From the NCBI GenBank assembly GCA_028824685.1, contig JAPPCZ010000068.1, positions 37,654 to 101,653 of the forward strand: a stretch of 64,000 nucleotides of DNA, written 5' to 3'. The notes beneath the pieces are model-generated. The model had not been told where the DNA came from, made no database searches, and saw only the letters and a program-made list of their open reading frames with translations. A program made the position numbers and the translations under genes. Every line of letters starts with the position of its first letter. Position 1 is the stretch's first letter. Shown here in pieces: positions 1 to 8,738 of the stretch. Source of the stretch: Candidatus Poribacteria bacterium. Lineage in GTDB: Bacteria > Poribacteria > WGA-4E > WGA-3G.

Positions 1-133
1 CCAAATCAACACCAAGTGCGCGTATGGCACTTGGTCGGTTTCACAAGGAAATCTAAGGAACAAGCCTAAGCAAGTTTTGAAAATCGTGTTGCAGTTCCAA
101 GATGTCGGGTTTCGCAAGCTCTACCCGACCTAC
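1..133 (+). repeat. Dispersed intergenic repeat with two hairpins
   Basis: Bases 12-19 (CCAAGTGC) pair with 27-34 (GCACTTGG) around the loop GCGTATG, a loop found again at 63748-63754 with a different but still paired stem. Bases 37-133 match, in inverted orientation, the stretch 5839-5934; the shared part ends in GTCGGGTTTCGC...CTCTACCCGACCTAC. From 134 to 317 there is no gene. It holds a TATAAT at 198-203 with a weak CAGACA 16 bp upstream, possibly the rpsR promoter, and the rpsR ribosome binding site AAGAGGAG. Confidence 0.75.
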
Positions 134-317
134 AGTCTCACTGGCTTTTAGCCTATATCTTGGTCTTGGAGCTATCAGACACTTCCGATTAATTCATTAT
201 AATTTCAATTATAGATTGTAGCGTGATACGGCATAATTACCTTTTCGCATCTGTTGGTACCAGGACTATAAGTAAGTGTTAGAACAACGATGTACAGGTT
301 AAGAGGAGTAAATTAAT

Positions 318-518
318 ATGGCATATCGTCGGAGATCCCGTTTTAGTAAGCTGGAATCCGTAGACTATAAAGATGTAGATACGTTAAGAAAGTTTATAAA
401 CGAGCGGGGAAAGATTGTAAGCCGCCGAGTCTCTGGACTTTCGGCAAAACAGCAGCGTATGGTAACCCGTGCGGTTAAACGGGCGCGCAATATGGCTTTA
501 TTGCCTTTTACGCGGTAA
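318..518 (+). CDS. rpsR: 30S ribosomal protein bS18
   Basis: Small basic protein of 66 residues that binds the platform of the 30S subunit next to bS6. The sequence matches bS18 throughout: a basic N-terminus with RRRSRFSKL, the central [15 protein letters not shown] segment and the C-terminal [14 protein letters not shown]. It is at the short end for the family because the N-terminal extension, which carries Cys residues in some species, is missing. A strong AAGAGGAG lies upstream of the ATG. Gene order rpsR-rplI-dnaB is the common bacterial arrangement; rpsF and ssb would be expected just left of the window edge or are displaced by the repeat at 1-133. Confidence 0.97.
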   Translation: MAYRRRSRFSKLESVDYKDVDTLRKFINERGKIVSRRVSGLSAKQQRMVTRAVKRARNMALLPFTR

Positions 519-643
519 ACATGGAGATATAATTACACTGTAGCATGGAATCTGATGTAGAATGAACACATGGCATTCCCTTGTTTCTATACGGGATATC
601 TCGTGAATTTTCTCACTGATTTCAGGCTGCAAGGATGAAAGAT

Positions 644-1093
644 ATGGAAGTCATACTTAAAAGAAGGATTGATGGACTCGGAGCACCGGGAGATGTGCTA
701 AAAGTCGCAGATGGTTATGCCCGAAACTATCTGTTCCCAAAACAGTTAGCAGTGCATGCAACAGAGCGAAATAGACGACATCTTGAACATCAGATACGGG
801 TGATTGAACAGCAAGAGTCTAAGGATAGAGAACACGCTCAGGAAATTGCGGCGCAAATTGCGGATGTCACATGTCATCTTACCAGACGGGCAGGCGAAAA
901 CGACCGTCTATTCGGTTCTGTAACCACCGCAGATATTGTAGAATCATTGCGAGCATCAGCAAACGTTGAATTAGACCGGCGCGTCATAGAACTCGCTGAA
1001 CCGATACGCGAACTCGGAGCATTTACTGTCTCTGTAAGACTACACGCAGATGTAACAGCAGAAATACGTGTGGTTGTTGAAAGAGACGAATAG
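644..1093 (+). CDS. rplI: 50S ribosomal protein bL9
   Basis: Structural protein of the large subunit, 149 residues, with the usual two globular domains joined by a long helix. The N-terminal domain carries MEVILKRRIDGLGAPGD and the signature DGYARNYLFPK; the helix spans roughly residues 40-75 and the C-terminal domain ends in VRLHADVTAEIRVVV. An ATG three codons upstream at 635 is also in frame, but the Shine-Dalgarno AAGGA at 631-635 overlaps it, while spacing to 644 is normal and bL9 proteins usually begin M-x-VIL. It sits 125 bp after rpsR and 58 bp before dnaB, so all three are probably cotranscribed. Confidence 0.96.
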   Translation: MEVILKRRIDGLGAPGDVLKVADGYARNYLFPKQLAVHATERNRRHLEHQIRVIEQQESKDREHAQEIAAQIADVTCHLTRRAGENDRLFGSVTTADIVESLRASANVELDRRVIELAEPIRELGAFTVSVRLHADVTAEIRVVVERDE

Positions 1094-1151
1094 GAATACT
1101 TTCCAATAAGGATAGAGGCAATATACGATTGTCTCTACGGGAGGAATACCG

Positions 1152-2483
1152 ATGCAAACAGTTGACTCCCTCATGGATAAAGAGGCAGAACGAGCGGTAC
1201 TTGGCGCAATGATGACCGAAAAGTCCGTTATTCCACGGGTAGAGACGTTACTCGGGCCTACCTCAGATGCGTTCTTTACGACTGACCATCAACTTATTTA
1301 TATAGCGATTCTTACTGTTTACAATCGTGATAACAACGTGGACCCGATTCTTGTTGCGAATGAGTTGAATCGGACAGAGCAGTTAAACCGCGTTGGTGGA
1401 TCAGACTATCTTTATGAACTGCAAGCCCCGATTGTTGAAACTGAAAGCACGGAGTTCTATGCCGAAATCTTATTAGAGAAGGCAACACGCCGCCGTTTAA
1501 TTCAAACAGCTACGCAAATTCGTGAACTTGCTCAAGATGAAAGCATAGAAATAAGCGAAGTCCTCGATCAATCGCAGGAGTCTGTATTTGAAATCGGGCA
1601 AACCGGTAGCAAACGCGGGTTTGAACATATTCGATCATTGCTCAAACAGGGCATTGAGATAATTGAAAAACTCTATCACAAAAAAGATCGGTTTTTAGGT
1701 ATTCCTACAGGATTCATAGATTTTGACAACCTGACCTCCGGTTTGCAACCTGGAAATTTCCTTATCATTGCAGCACGACCAGGGATGGGAAAAACTACCC
1801 TGGTACTGAATATGGCACAAAACATTGCGATTGAGCAAAAACGTCCAGTCGCGATCTTTAATTTTGAGCAGCCTGCACAAGATATCGCCCTGCGTATGCT
1901 CTCTGCTGAGGCGAAAATTGACTATCAACATTTACGCTTAGGCAAATTCAGTGAAGAATACTGGGCACCTTTGGGACAAAGCATCGGCCGTCTCAGCGAA
2001 GCACCTATGCTAATCAATGATAACCGAGGCATGACTGTGCAAGGACTTCGTGCAGAAGCGAGACGTTTGAAAGGTGAACACGAAGACCTCGCTTTAATTA
2101 TCGTTGATTATCTGCAGCTACTGCGAGGTACAGGACGCTACCATGCACGTGAGCAAGAAATCTCTGATATATCACGGGCTTTAAAAATTCTTGCATGGGA
2201 ATTGAACATTCCCGTCCTCGCTTGCGCGCAGCTGAGTAGAGAAGTTGAACGCCGTCCCGGCAAACTGCCACAACTTTCTGATTTGCGGGAATCCGGTGCT
2301 ATAGAGCAAGATGCTGATTTAGTCGCTTTTATACACCGAGATGATTACTATGACGATCAAGATGATTATACGGACGATAGGGTTGAGGCGACTTTGTTAA
2401 TTAAAAAGCAGCGCAACGGACCGACTGGAAATATCGTTCTGCATTATTGCAAGACGCAGATGCGTTTCGAAAATCCGAGTTGA
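1152..2483 (+). CDS. dnaB: Replicative DNA helicase DnaB
   Basis: Hexameric 5'-3' helicase of the replication fork, 443 residues, the normal length with no intein. The N-terminal primase-interaction domain (about 8-110) starts with EAERAVLGAMM. The RecA-like ATPase domain carries Walker A ARPGMGKTT near residue 210, a Walker B-like LALIIVDYLQLL segment and the late LSDLRESGAIEQDAD segment with ADLVAFIHRDDYY. The last 37 bases overlap an upstream extension of the following reading frame, but the likelier mlaE start at 2513 leaves a 29-bp gap. Transcription probably runs on into the lipid-transport genes. Confidence 0.97.
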   Translation: MQTVDSLMDKEAERAVLGAMMTEKSVIPRVETLLGPTSDAFFTTDHQLIYIAILTVYNRDNNVDPILVANELNRTEQLNRVGGSDYLYELQAPIVETESTEFYAEILLEKATRRRLIQTATQIRELAQDESIEISEVLDQSQESVFEIGQTGSKRGFEHIRSLLKQGIEIIEKLYHKKDRFLGIPTGFIDFDNLTSGLQPGNFLIIAARPGMGKTTLVLNMAQNIAIEQKRPVAIFNFEQPAQDIALRMLSAEAKIDYQHLRLGKFSEEYWAPLGQSIGRLSEAPMLINDNRGMTVQGLRAEARRLKGEHEDLALIIVDYLQLLRGTGRYHAREQEISDISRALKILAWELNIPVLACAQLSREVERRPGKLPQLSDLRESGAIEQDADLVAFIHRDDYYDDQDDYTDDRVEATLLIKKQRNGPTGNIVLHYCKTQMRFENPS

Positions 2484-2512
2484 CAAGAGAACTCTGTATC
2501 TGGAATATTTCT

Positions 2513-3337
2513 ATGCGCAATCCTCCTTCTGAGTCAGCATCTTCGAATGGGTTGGCGTTCTTAATAAAAAATCGGCTACACAGCACCCTTTCAGAAATAG
2601 GAGAGGCATGTCGTCTACTCGCCGAAACCATTTTCCAAATTTTTAGACCACCGTGGCAATTTGACCTATTAATGAAGCAACTGCTGTTTATTGGCTTCAA
2701 CTCGTTGTCGGTTGTTTTAGTCTCTGGGTTTTTCACTGGAATGGTATTGGGTGTTCAAGGCTACGTGCAATTGAAGCCGTACGCGGTTGAAGGTTCGGTT
2801 GCTCAATTCGTCAGTGTTTCTGTCGTTAAAGAACTGGGTCCCATGATTACAGCCTTTGTGCTTTCAGGACGCATAGGTGCGTCTATTACAGCCGAGCTTT
2901 CAACAATGAAGGTTACCGAGCAAATTGACGCGCTGGAGGTGATGGGAACAAACCCGGTTAAATATCTGGTCGTCCCCCGTTTTCTCGCCTGTTCAATTAT
3001 GCTCCCCACCCTCACAATTTTTTCTACGTTTGCTGGTATCTTCGGAGGTTATGTTGCGGTAGTCTCTTTGTTTGGTTTCAACGGATATTTCTATGTGTTA
3101 GAAGTTCAAAAGAATCTGTATGTTGGAAGTGTACTAATTAGTTTAATCAAAGCAACTTCTTTTGGAATGGCTATAGCTGCAGTCGGATGCTATAAAGGGT
3201 TTAGCATTTCTACAGCAGGTGGTGCAGAAGGTGTTGGAACTGCAACAACTGGTTCAGCCGTTATCTCTTTGATAACTATCCTTGTATTAGACTTTGTTCT
3301 AAACCATATCCTGTTTAATATCTTGGGATTGATTTAA
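2513..3337 (+). CDS. mlaE: MlaE-type ABC transporter permease
   Basis: Integral membrane permease of the Mla/MCE phospholipid transporter in the inner membrane, 274 residues from the chosen ATG. Family features are the GMVLGVQGY stretch in the first membrane segments, then VVKELGPMITAFVLSGRIGASITAELSTM and the EQIDALEVMGTNP coupling region that contacts the ATPase. About five hydrophobic segments follow to the C-terminus. A start at 2447 would add 22 residues and overlap dnaB by 37 bp; the family length of about 260 residues favours 2513. It is followed after 68 bp by the ATPase and then the MCE protein, the standard order. Confidence 0.93.
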   Translation: MRNPPSESASSNGLAFLIKNRLHSTLSEIGEACRLLAETIFQIFRPPWQFDLLMKQLLFIGFNSLSVVLVSGFFTGMVLGVQGYVQLKPYAVEGSVAQFVSVSVVKELGPMITAFVLSGRIGASITAELSTMKVTEQIDALEVMGTNPVKYLVVPRFLACSIMLPTLTIFSTFAGIFGGYVAVVSLFGFNGYFYVLEVQKNLYVGSVLISLIKATSFGMAIAAVGCYKGFSISTAGGAEGVGTATTGSAVISLITILVLDFVLNHILFNILGLI

Positions 3338-3405
3338 CGACAAATACTGATCTTTGAATCGCGACCTTGTAAACTACAAATTACGATAAACAATTCACTA
3401 TTCTT

Positions 3406-4194
3406 ATGATTTCAATCAAAAACGTCAGAAAAGCGTTTGATACGAAAAAAGTAATAAACGGATTAGACCTTGAAATTCCACGCGGGGAAACCCTTGTAAT
3501 TATGGGACGAAGCGGTTGTGGGAAAAGCGTTCTACTCAAAATTATTGCTGGACTTCTCTCCGTAGATACAGGTGAGGTTTGGATTAACGGGACAGAAATC
3601 ACCAAACTTAAAAAGAAACCACTGAACCAGATTCGCCGAAAAATCGGGATGCTTTTTCAGTCTGCAGCGTTATTTGATTCAATGACCGTAGCAGAGAATA
3701 TCGCTTTTATGCTTGACCAACATACAGATTTAAGCCAGCAAGAGATGCGTAAGATTGTAGATGAGAAACTTAAATTAGTCGATTTACACGGTGTTCAGGA
3801 GTTAAGACCAGCACAACTGAGCGGCGGCATGCGAAAACGGGTAGGACTCGCACGGGCGCTTGCTTTCAACCCAGAAATCATCTTATACGATGAACCCACA
3901 ACTGGGCTTGACCCAGTTACCTGCACCGAAATTAACGAACTGATTCGCGACCTAAATCAGCAATTGGAAGTCACTTCTGTCGTCGTTACACATGATATGC
4001 ACAGTGCATTCAGTGTCGGAACACTTATGGTAATGCTCCACGAAGGAAAACAACTTGCTTATGGAACACCAGAAGCTATGATTAACGAAGATAACCCGGT
4101 TTTACAGCAGTTTATCCTTTTTGGTGCACCAGACCAGATTCTTAACATTGACAACCCAACTTTGAAGAAGTTTACAGGAAGGAAACCTCAATGA
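3406..4194 (+). CDS. mlaF: MlaF-type ABC transporter ATP-binding protein
   Basis: ATPase that powers the MlaE permease in moving lipids between inner and outer membrane, 262 residues. Visible motifs are Walker A GRSGCGKSV at about 34-42, the Q-loop FQSAALFDSMT, the ABC signature LSGGMRKRVG, Walker B IILYDEPTTGLD and the switch His in VVTHDMHS. The C-terminal 40 residues extend past the core, as in MlaF. The stop overlaps the start of the MCE gene by 4 bp (ATGA), so translation is coupled. No gene for the STAS partner MlaB lies in this operon; a single-domain STAS protein occurs far downstream at 26936, but a link is only a guess. Confidence 0.95.
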   Translation: MISIKNVRKAFDTKKVINGLDLEIPRGETLVIMGRSGCGKSVLLKIIAGLLSVDTGEVWINGTEITKLKKKPLNQIRRKIGMLFQSAALFDSMTVAENIAFMLDQHTDLSQQEMRKIVDEKLKLVDLHGVQELRPAQLSGGMRKRVGLARALAFNPEIILYDEPTTGLDPVTCTEINELIRDLNQQLEVTSVVVTHDMHSAFSVGTLMVMLHEGKQLAYGTPEAMINEDNPVLQQFILFGAPDQILNIDNPTLKKFTGRKPQ

Positions 4195-5762
4195 AGTTTT
4201 GGACCCCATCTGTGAAAGTGGGACTGATGGTTGTTGTCGCCATTGTTCTCCTTGCAATCCTCCTTACCAATGCGGGAAACTGGCCCTGGGCAACACGCGG
4301 AGATGATATATATTTTGAATTCCGGGCTGTCAATGGACTTTATGTCGGTTCCGGTGTCCTTCTATCCGGTGTTTCTATTGGTAAAGTAACAAGCATTGAA
4401 CTCAAACCGGAGACGAGTACTGTTGAAATCCGAGCCCGTGTCAAAAACGCATTTCAGTGGCTAAGGAAAGGTTGTGATGCAGGTATTTCAATGAGCGGTT
4501 TTGTCGGTGAAACATACATCACACTCAATAATGGAGAGGTTGGAAATCCATTCCTTCAACCATCCGATCTCCCAATTATCGGAATTGACCCTGTAAATCC
4601 GTTGGAATTACTTGAACAAACCAGTTCAGGATTGAGTAAAGCCATTGAGTTGACGACTGCAGCAAACGAGGTCTTACAAGCGAGTCAAGAAGAAATTCAA
4701 GAAGGTATTAAAGAAACACGGAAATTAGTCGAATTAACAAGTAAGACCCTTACAAAATTCAGTGAACATATAGATACAACAGTCGAGACTTTGCAGAACC
4801 TGACTTCAAAATACGACGTGCGCTTTGAATCAACGCTTTCGCAAGTGGACAAGTTGTTAAACCAACTAGGTAATGATTCTTTAATACTCAGCAGTCAAAT
4901 TAGTGATGTGAGCCGTTCCATATTGAGAATGATTGATCAAAACTCGCCAAAAGTAAATTCTATGATAACGGATTTGCAGCGAAGCACATCCGATTTTCGA
5001 CGGTTAGCAACACAATTCCGTCAAGATTCAAGTTCTTTGAAAACCGAAATATCTGACCTCATTGCACAAGGAAGCACGTTCATTGAAAAGGGTAGCACAG
5101 ATGTTGCGCCAATTATTGAAAACCTTCAGAACGTAACAGCCGCATTCACCACATTGGAGAAAAATATCAGTGAACTATTAAATACCATTCAATATGGAGA
5201 TGGCACTGTCGCACAACTTCTGAACAACCCAGAACCTATTAAAGGCGCACAGGAATCTTTCAATAATCTGAATGAAGTACTAACAGGATTGAAGGGTCTT
5301 TATCAGCAGACCGACAAACAATTAAAAGGTTTTAAACTTCCTAAATATTCATGGGATACTGAACTCCAATATCTAAGTCGTGAGGAAAATCTACATACCG
5401 AATTTGGTTTTTCACTTATACCGTCACCGCCTTCAAAAAATATGTACCACTTTGGACTCAGCATTCGGGAGGAGATAATTGGCGTTGATTTTCAGTACGC
5501 CTATAATTTTACAGACTACCTCCGAGGTAAATTCGGTTTCATGCGTTCTAATCTTGGTGCTGGATTTGACCTATGGTTGTTATCACGCCGGTTAGGCATC
5601 GGCATGGAAGGCATTAGAATAACGAGTGACAAACCCGAACTGAATGCGGAAATGAGTTTCCGCTTCTTCCGTGGTGGACATGTTCTCTTCGGTGTTGAAA
5701 ATTGGTGGAGGGACGAAAGGCGTTGGACAACGGGGCTTAAGTGGATCACAAACGACTGGTAA
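4191..5762 (+). CDS. mlaD: MCE/MlaD substrate-binding protein with beta-rich C-terminal domain
   Basis: Periplasmic lipid-binding subunit of the Mla transporter, 523 residues. One membrane segment (about 9-27) anchors it; the MCE domain (about 40-120) has FRAVNGLYVGSGVLLSGVSIGKV and the GFVGETYITLNNGE turn. Residues about 140-390 are a long helical or coiled-coil stretch. The last 130 residues are different: alternating aromatic and polar strands such as YHFGLSIREEIIGVDFQYAY and a W/F-rich end, suggesting a beta-barrel or beta-sandwich that could reach the outer membrane. E. coli MlaD is only about 180 residues, but long MCE proteins with such tails are known in other phyla. Confidence 0.88.
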   Translation: MKFWTPSVKVGLMVVVAIVLLAILLTNAGNWPWATRGDDIYFEFRAVNGLYVGSGVLLSGVSIGKVTSIELKPETSTVEIRARVKNAFQWLRKGCDAGISMSGFVGETYITLNNGEVGNPFLQPSDLPIIGIDPVNPLELLEQTSSGLSKAIELTTAANEVLQASQEEIQEGIKETRKLVELTSKTLTKFSEHIDTTVETLQNLTSKYDVRFESTLSQVDKLLNQLGNDSLILSSQISDVSRSILRMIDQNSPKVNSMITDLQRSTSDFRRLATQFRQDSSSLKTEISDLIAQGSTFIEKGSTDVAPIIENLQNVTAAFTTLEKNISELLNTIQYGDGTVAQLLNNPEPIKGAQESFNNLNEVLTGLKGLYQQTDKQLKGFKLPKYSWDTELQYLSREENLHTEFGFSLIPSPPSKNMYHFGLSIREEIIGVDFQYAYNFTDYLRGKFGFMRSNLGAGFDLWLLSRRLGIGMEGIRITSDKPELNAEMSFRFFRGGHVLFGVENWWRDERRWTTGLKWITNDW

Positions 5763-5838
5763 AGTAGTTTTTGGCAGTCAGGTATCGGCTTCGGCATAAG
5801 AGATTTAGAAGCAAACGGGTCTTTGTAGGGAATAAGTT

Positions 5839-5994
5839 GTAGGTCGGGTAGAGCTTGCGAAACCCGACATGTTCGGTCTAAAACACTGTTTTCAAAACTT
5901 GCTTGAGTTGTTACTGCGATTTCCTTGTGAAACCTTTAAGGTTTGTCTTGAGACCTTGATATTGTCGGGTTTCGCTTTGCTCTACCCGACCTAC
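5839..5994 (-). repeat. Inverted copy of the 37-133 repeat plus a second palindrome
   Basis: Bases 5839-5934 are the reverse complement of 37-133 with scattered changes, sharing CTACCCGAC, the CTCAAGCAAGTTTTGAAAA-like core and the GGTTTCACAAGGAAATC end. A third GTCGGGTTTCGC...TCTACCCGACCTAC unit follows at 5963-5994 in the opposite orientation. The two copies therefore face each other across rpsR-rplI-dnaB-mlaEFD. The whole 5763-6079 gap has no gene; a TATAAT at 6041-6046 may be the radA promoter -10 box, but I see no good -35. Confidence 0.8.
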
Positions 5995-6079
5995 GAACTT
6001 TAGATTTTATTAGACCAATAACCACTCACTATTAAAACGTTATAATGTCTAATAGTTATCAAAAAGCGAGCGGGTTGTT

Positions 6080-7441
6080 ATGGCACGAACAAAACACAAA
6101 TTTGTCTGCCAAGAATGCGGATATACAACGCCGAGAGCACTTGGGAAATGTCCTGGATGTGAAGCGTGGGATAGTTTTGCTGAAGAGACAGAACTTGTGA
6201 CCACATCCCCACTACACCGAAGTATAAACCAACGTACAAGCCAACCAGAGTTAATTTCTGACGTTTCGGTGGAGGATGTAGAACGGCAACTCACAGGAAT
6301 GCCCGAATTTGATGGAGTGCTTGGTGGTGGAATTGTTCCGGGTTCCGTTATTTTAATCGGGGGAGACCCAGGAATAGGTAAATCCACACTTCTGTTACAA
6401 GCAAGCGATGCATTAAGCCGCAAATATGGCAGTGTGCTCTATGTCACTGGTGAAGAATCGGTGAGTCAAACAAAAATTCGTTCAACCCGACTCGGTCTGA
6501 ATTCCGAAACTCTCTATGTATTGTGCGAAAATAACTTAGGAGAGATTCAAAGACATATTGAAAAACTGCAACCGCAAGCGGTTGTAATTGACTCTATTCA
6601 AGCTGTCTATCTATCTGATTTTCAATCGGCTCCGGGCAGTATTACACAGATCCGTGAATGCGCTGCACATCTTTTAATTTGTGCAAAGAATCAGAACATA
6701 CCGATGTTTCTCATCGGACATGTAACAAAGGAAGGCACATTAGCAGGACCCCGAGTTTTAGAGCATATAGTCGACACAGTGCTCTATTTTGAAGGAGAAC
6801 GGCATCACATATATCGCGTCCTACGTGCAGTTAAGAATCGGTTTGGGTCAACAAACGAACTCGGTATCTTTGAAATGCAGAACAAAGGGCTTGTAGATGT
6901 CAAAAATCCGTCCCAACTCTTTTTGAGCGACAGAAAGGAGGAAATTTCTGGTTCCGTTATCGTGTCAAGTATGGAAGGCACGCGACCACTGTTATTGGAG
7001 GTGCAAGCATTGGTCGTTTCAACTCACTACGGAACACCACGCAACACCGCAACAGGAATTGACCGAAACCGTGTCGCGCTACTCACTGCTGTTTTGAATA
7101 AACGTATCGGGATGGATATAGGTGACTCAGACATCTTTGTCAACATTACGGGCGGGTTACGGATTGATGAACCAGGGATTGATCTTGGCGTGTTAATGGC
7201 GATAATTTCTAACCATCGGAATATCTCAATTGACCCGCGAACGGTTGTAATTGGTGAAGTCGGATTGGGCGGCGAAATTCGACCAGTGCCTCATGTTGAA
7301 AGGCGAATCCGAGAAGCCGCAAAACTCGGATTCACGCGAGCAATTTTTCCTGCTTACCATCAGAAAGGTTTAGAAATCAATGAAAAAATTGAACTTATTG
7401 GTGTGAAAAATATCTTTGACAGTCTAAGTGCACTACTGTAA
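6080..7441 (+). CDS. radA: DNA repair protein RadA (Sms)
   Basis: RecA-related branch-migration ATPase used in recombinational repair and transformation, 453 residues, full length. The N-terminal zinc finger is C-QE-C...C-PG-C (about 10-30). Walker A is GGDPGIGKST near residue 97, Walker B is VVIDSIQAVY, and the RadA-specific KNRFGS motif is present as VKNRFGSTNELG. The last third is the Lon-protease-like domain with VFVNITGGLRIDEPGIDLG, which lacks the protease Ser-Lys dyad in this family. It is separated by repeats from the upstream mla operon and looks like its own unit. Confidence 0.97.
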   Translation: MARTKHKFVCQECGYTTPRALGKCPGCEAWDSFAEETELVTTSPLHRSINQRTSQPELISDVSVEDVERQLTGMPEFDGVLGGGIVPGSVILIGGDPGIGKSTLLLQASDALSRKYGSVLYVTGEESVSQTKIRSTRLGLNSETLYVLCENNLGEIQRHIEKLQPQAVVIDSIQAVYLSDFQSAPGSITQIRECAAHLLICAKNQNIPMFLIGHVTKEGTLAGPRVLEHIVDTVLYFEGERHHIYRVLRAVKNRFGSTNELGIFEMQNKGLVDVKNPSQLFLSDRKEEISGSVIVSSMEGTRPLLLEVQALVVSTHYGTPRNTATGIDRNRVALLTAVLNKRIGMDIGDSDIFVNITGGLRIDEPGIDLGVLMAIISNHRNISIDPRTVVIGEVGLGGEIRPVPHVERRIREAAKLGFTRAIFPAYHQKGLEINEKIELIGVKNIFDSLSALL

Positions 7442-7618
7442 TTGGAACACGAGTTCAACATAAGGATTTCAGTGCATCCATAGTTGAGTTAATGGTAAAA
7501 TCAATTCTATCATGTTTTACAAAAACAGCGTTTTCCGATGCAATAGATATAGCGAAACCCAAACAACTAAAAAACAGAATAAAGTTTCTGTCAATTAACA
7601 AACATATAATCAGTAGAT

Positions 7619-7637
7619 ATTGTCTTCGTAAGACAAT
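7619..7637. terminator. Hairpin between radA and the PIN/TRAM gene
   Basis: ATTGTCTT and AAGACAAT form a perfect 8-bp stem with loop CGT. No T-run follows, so it may be a weak terminator or an RNA end-protecting hairpin. The rest of 7442-7721 is AT-rich and shows no gene. Confidence 0.4.
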
Positions 7638-7721
7638 GTTGAATGGCTTTTGATCTACAACATGGTTCAAACTATCAATCAAACATATTTCATTGCTTAC
7701 ACTTGGCGCGGAGAAAGAACT

Positions 7722-8738
7722 ATGCAAATTTGGGGTATTCGTGTTTTTTTTATATTCGCAAGTGCTATCGCCTTCTATTTTCCAAATACTAATCTTACTG
7801 ACGCATTTATTGGGTTTGCCATTGCATGTATCCTCGTTGCAGGTGAAATATCCCTTCATGTACCTAATATACGCAGGTTTGTTTCAAGTGCTATTGGACT
7901 TGCGTTCGGTTTGCTAATTTCTCAAGGGGTGCTCCAACTCCTCAATCAATCCGACTCAATCGTTCAAAACTCCACTCTAAAAATTGCTGTTACTCTCGGA
8001 TTCAGTTATGTTGGCATGGTGTGTGGTTACCACATATCCGAAAGTTTGCCTGTCGTGAGATTATTGAATTCGCATCGCTATATCCAAACAGGAACACCAT
8101 TTACAACAAACGATTCTAACGGATTTAAAATTTTAGATACAAGTGTTATTATTGATGGACGTATCCTTGAAATCTGCGAGACACAATTTATTGACGGAAC
8201 GTTGTTAATTCCCCGGTTCGTTTTAAATGAACTACAAAATATCGCGGATTCAACCGAATTGCTCCGTAGAAATAAAGGGCGGCGCGGTTTTGATATTTTA
8301 CGTTCACTCCAAAATAGTCCGTCTATCGCTGTCGAAATTATAGAAGAAGATGTAACGCACTTGACTGAGGTAGATGCCAAACTGGTCCACCTCGCCCGTA
8401 AATATTTTGCCAAAATAATTACCAACGATTTAAATCTAAATAAAGTGGCGGAATTACAAGGTGTCACGGTACTAAATATCAACGAATTAGCAAATGCCAT
8501 CCGTCCAATCGTAGTCGCAGGTGAAATTATTCAGGTTCATCTGCAGAAAGTTGGTAAAGAACCCAATCAAGGCGTAGGTTATCTTGATGACGGAACGATG
8601 GTTATCGTTGAAGATGGCAAATCCTACATCGGGCAAACGCTTGATGTTGTCGTTACACAGATGTTGCGAACCAGTACCGGACAGATGATTTTCGCACGGA
8701 ATGCGGATGAATCTCCATCAGAAAAAGGATTCCGATGA
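7722..8738 (+). CDS. PIN/TRAM domain membrane protein (YacL-like)
   Basis: Likely membrane-anchored ribonuclease or RNA-binding protein of the YacL type, 338 residues. Four hydrophobic segments fill residues about 5-110. The PIN domain follows with KILDTSVIIDGRI (first catalytic Asp), VLNELQNIAD and the acidic IITNDLNLNKVAELQGV end. A TRAM domain closes the protein (GEIIQVHLQKVGKEPNQGVGYL to the end). The ATG at 7722 follows GGAGAAAGAACT; an in-frame ATG at 7650 would add 24 residues that are not family-like. It overlaps ispD by 4 bp, matching the common yacL-ispD-ispF-cysS order. Confidence 0.9.
   Translation: MQIWGIRVFFIFASAIAFYFPNTNLTDAFIGFAIACILVAGEISLHVPNIRRFVSSAIGLAFGLLISQGVLQLLNQSDSIVQNSTLKIAVTLGFSYVGMVCGYHISESLPVVRLLNSHRYIQTGTPFTTNDSNGFKILDTSVIIDGRILEICETQFIDGTLLIPRFVLNELQNIADSTELLRRNKGRRGFDILRSLQNSPSIAVEIIEEDVTHLTEVDAKLVHLARKYFAKIITNDLNLNKVAELQGVTVLNINELANAIRPIVVAGEIIQVHLQKVGKEPNQGVGYLDDGTMVIVEDGKSYIGQTLDVVVTQMLRTSTGQMIFARNADESPSEKGFR

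Noticed and set aside
2447..2512. Longer mlaE start overlapping dnaB
   Set aside because: The extra 22 residues are not family-like and the length from 2513 matches MlaE.
7455..7859. Minus-strand frame opposite the start of the PIN/TRAM gene
   Set aside because: No homology-like features or ribosome binding site, and it overlaps a recognised gene.
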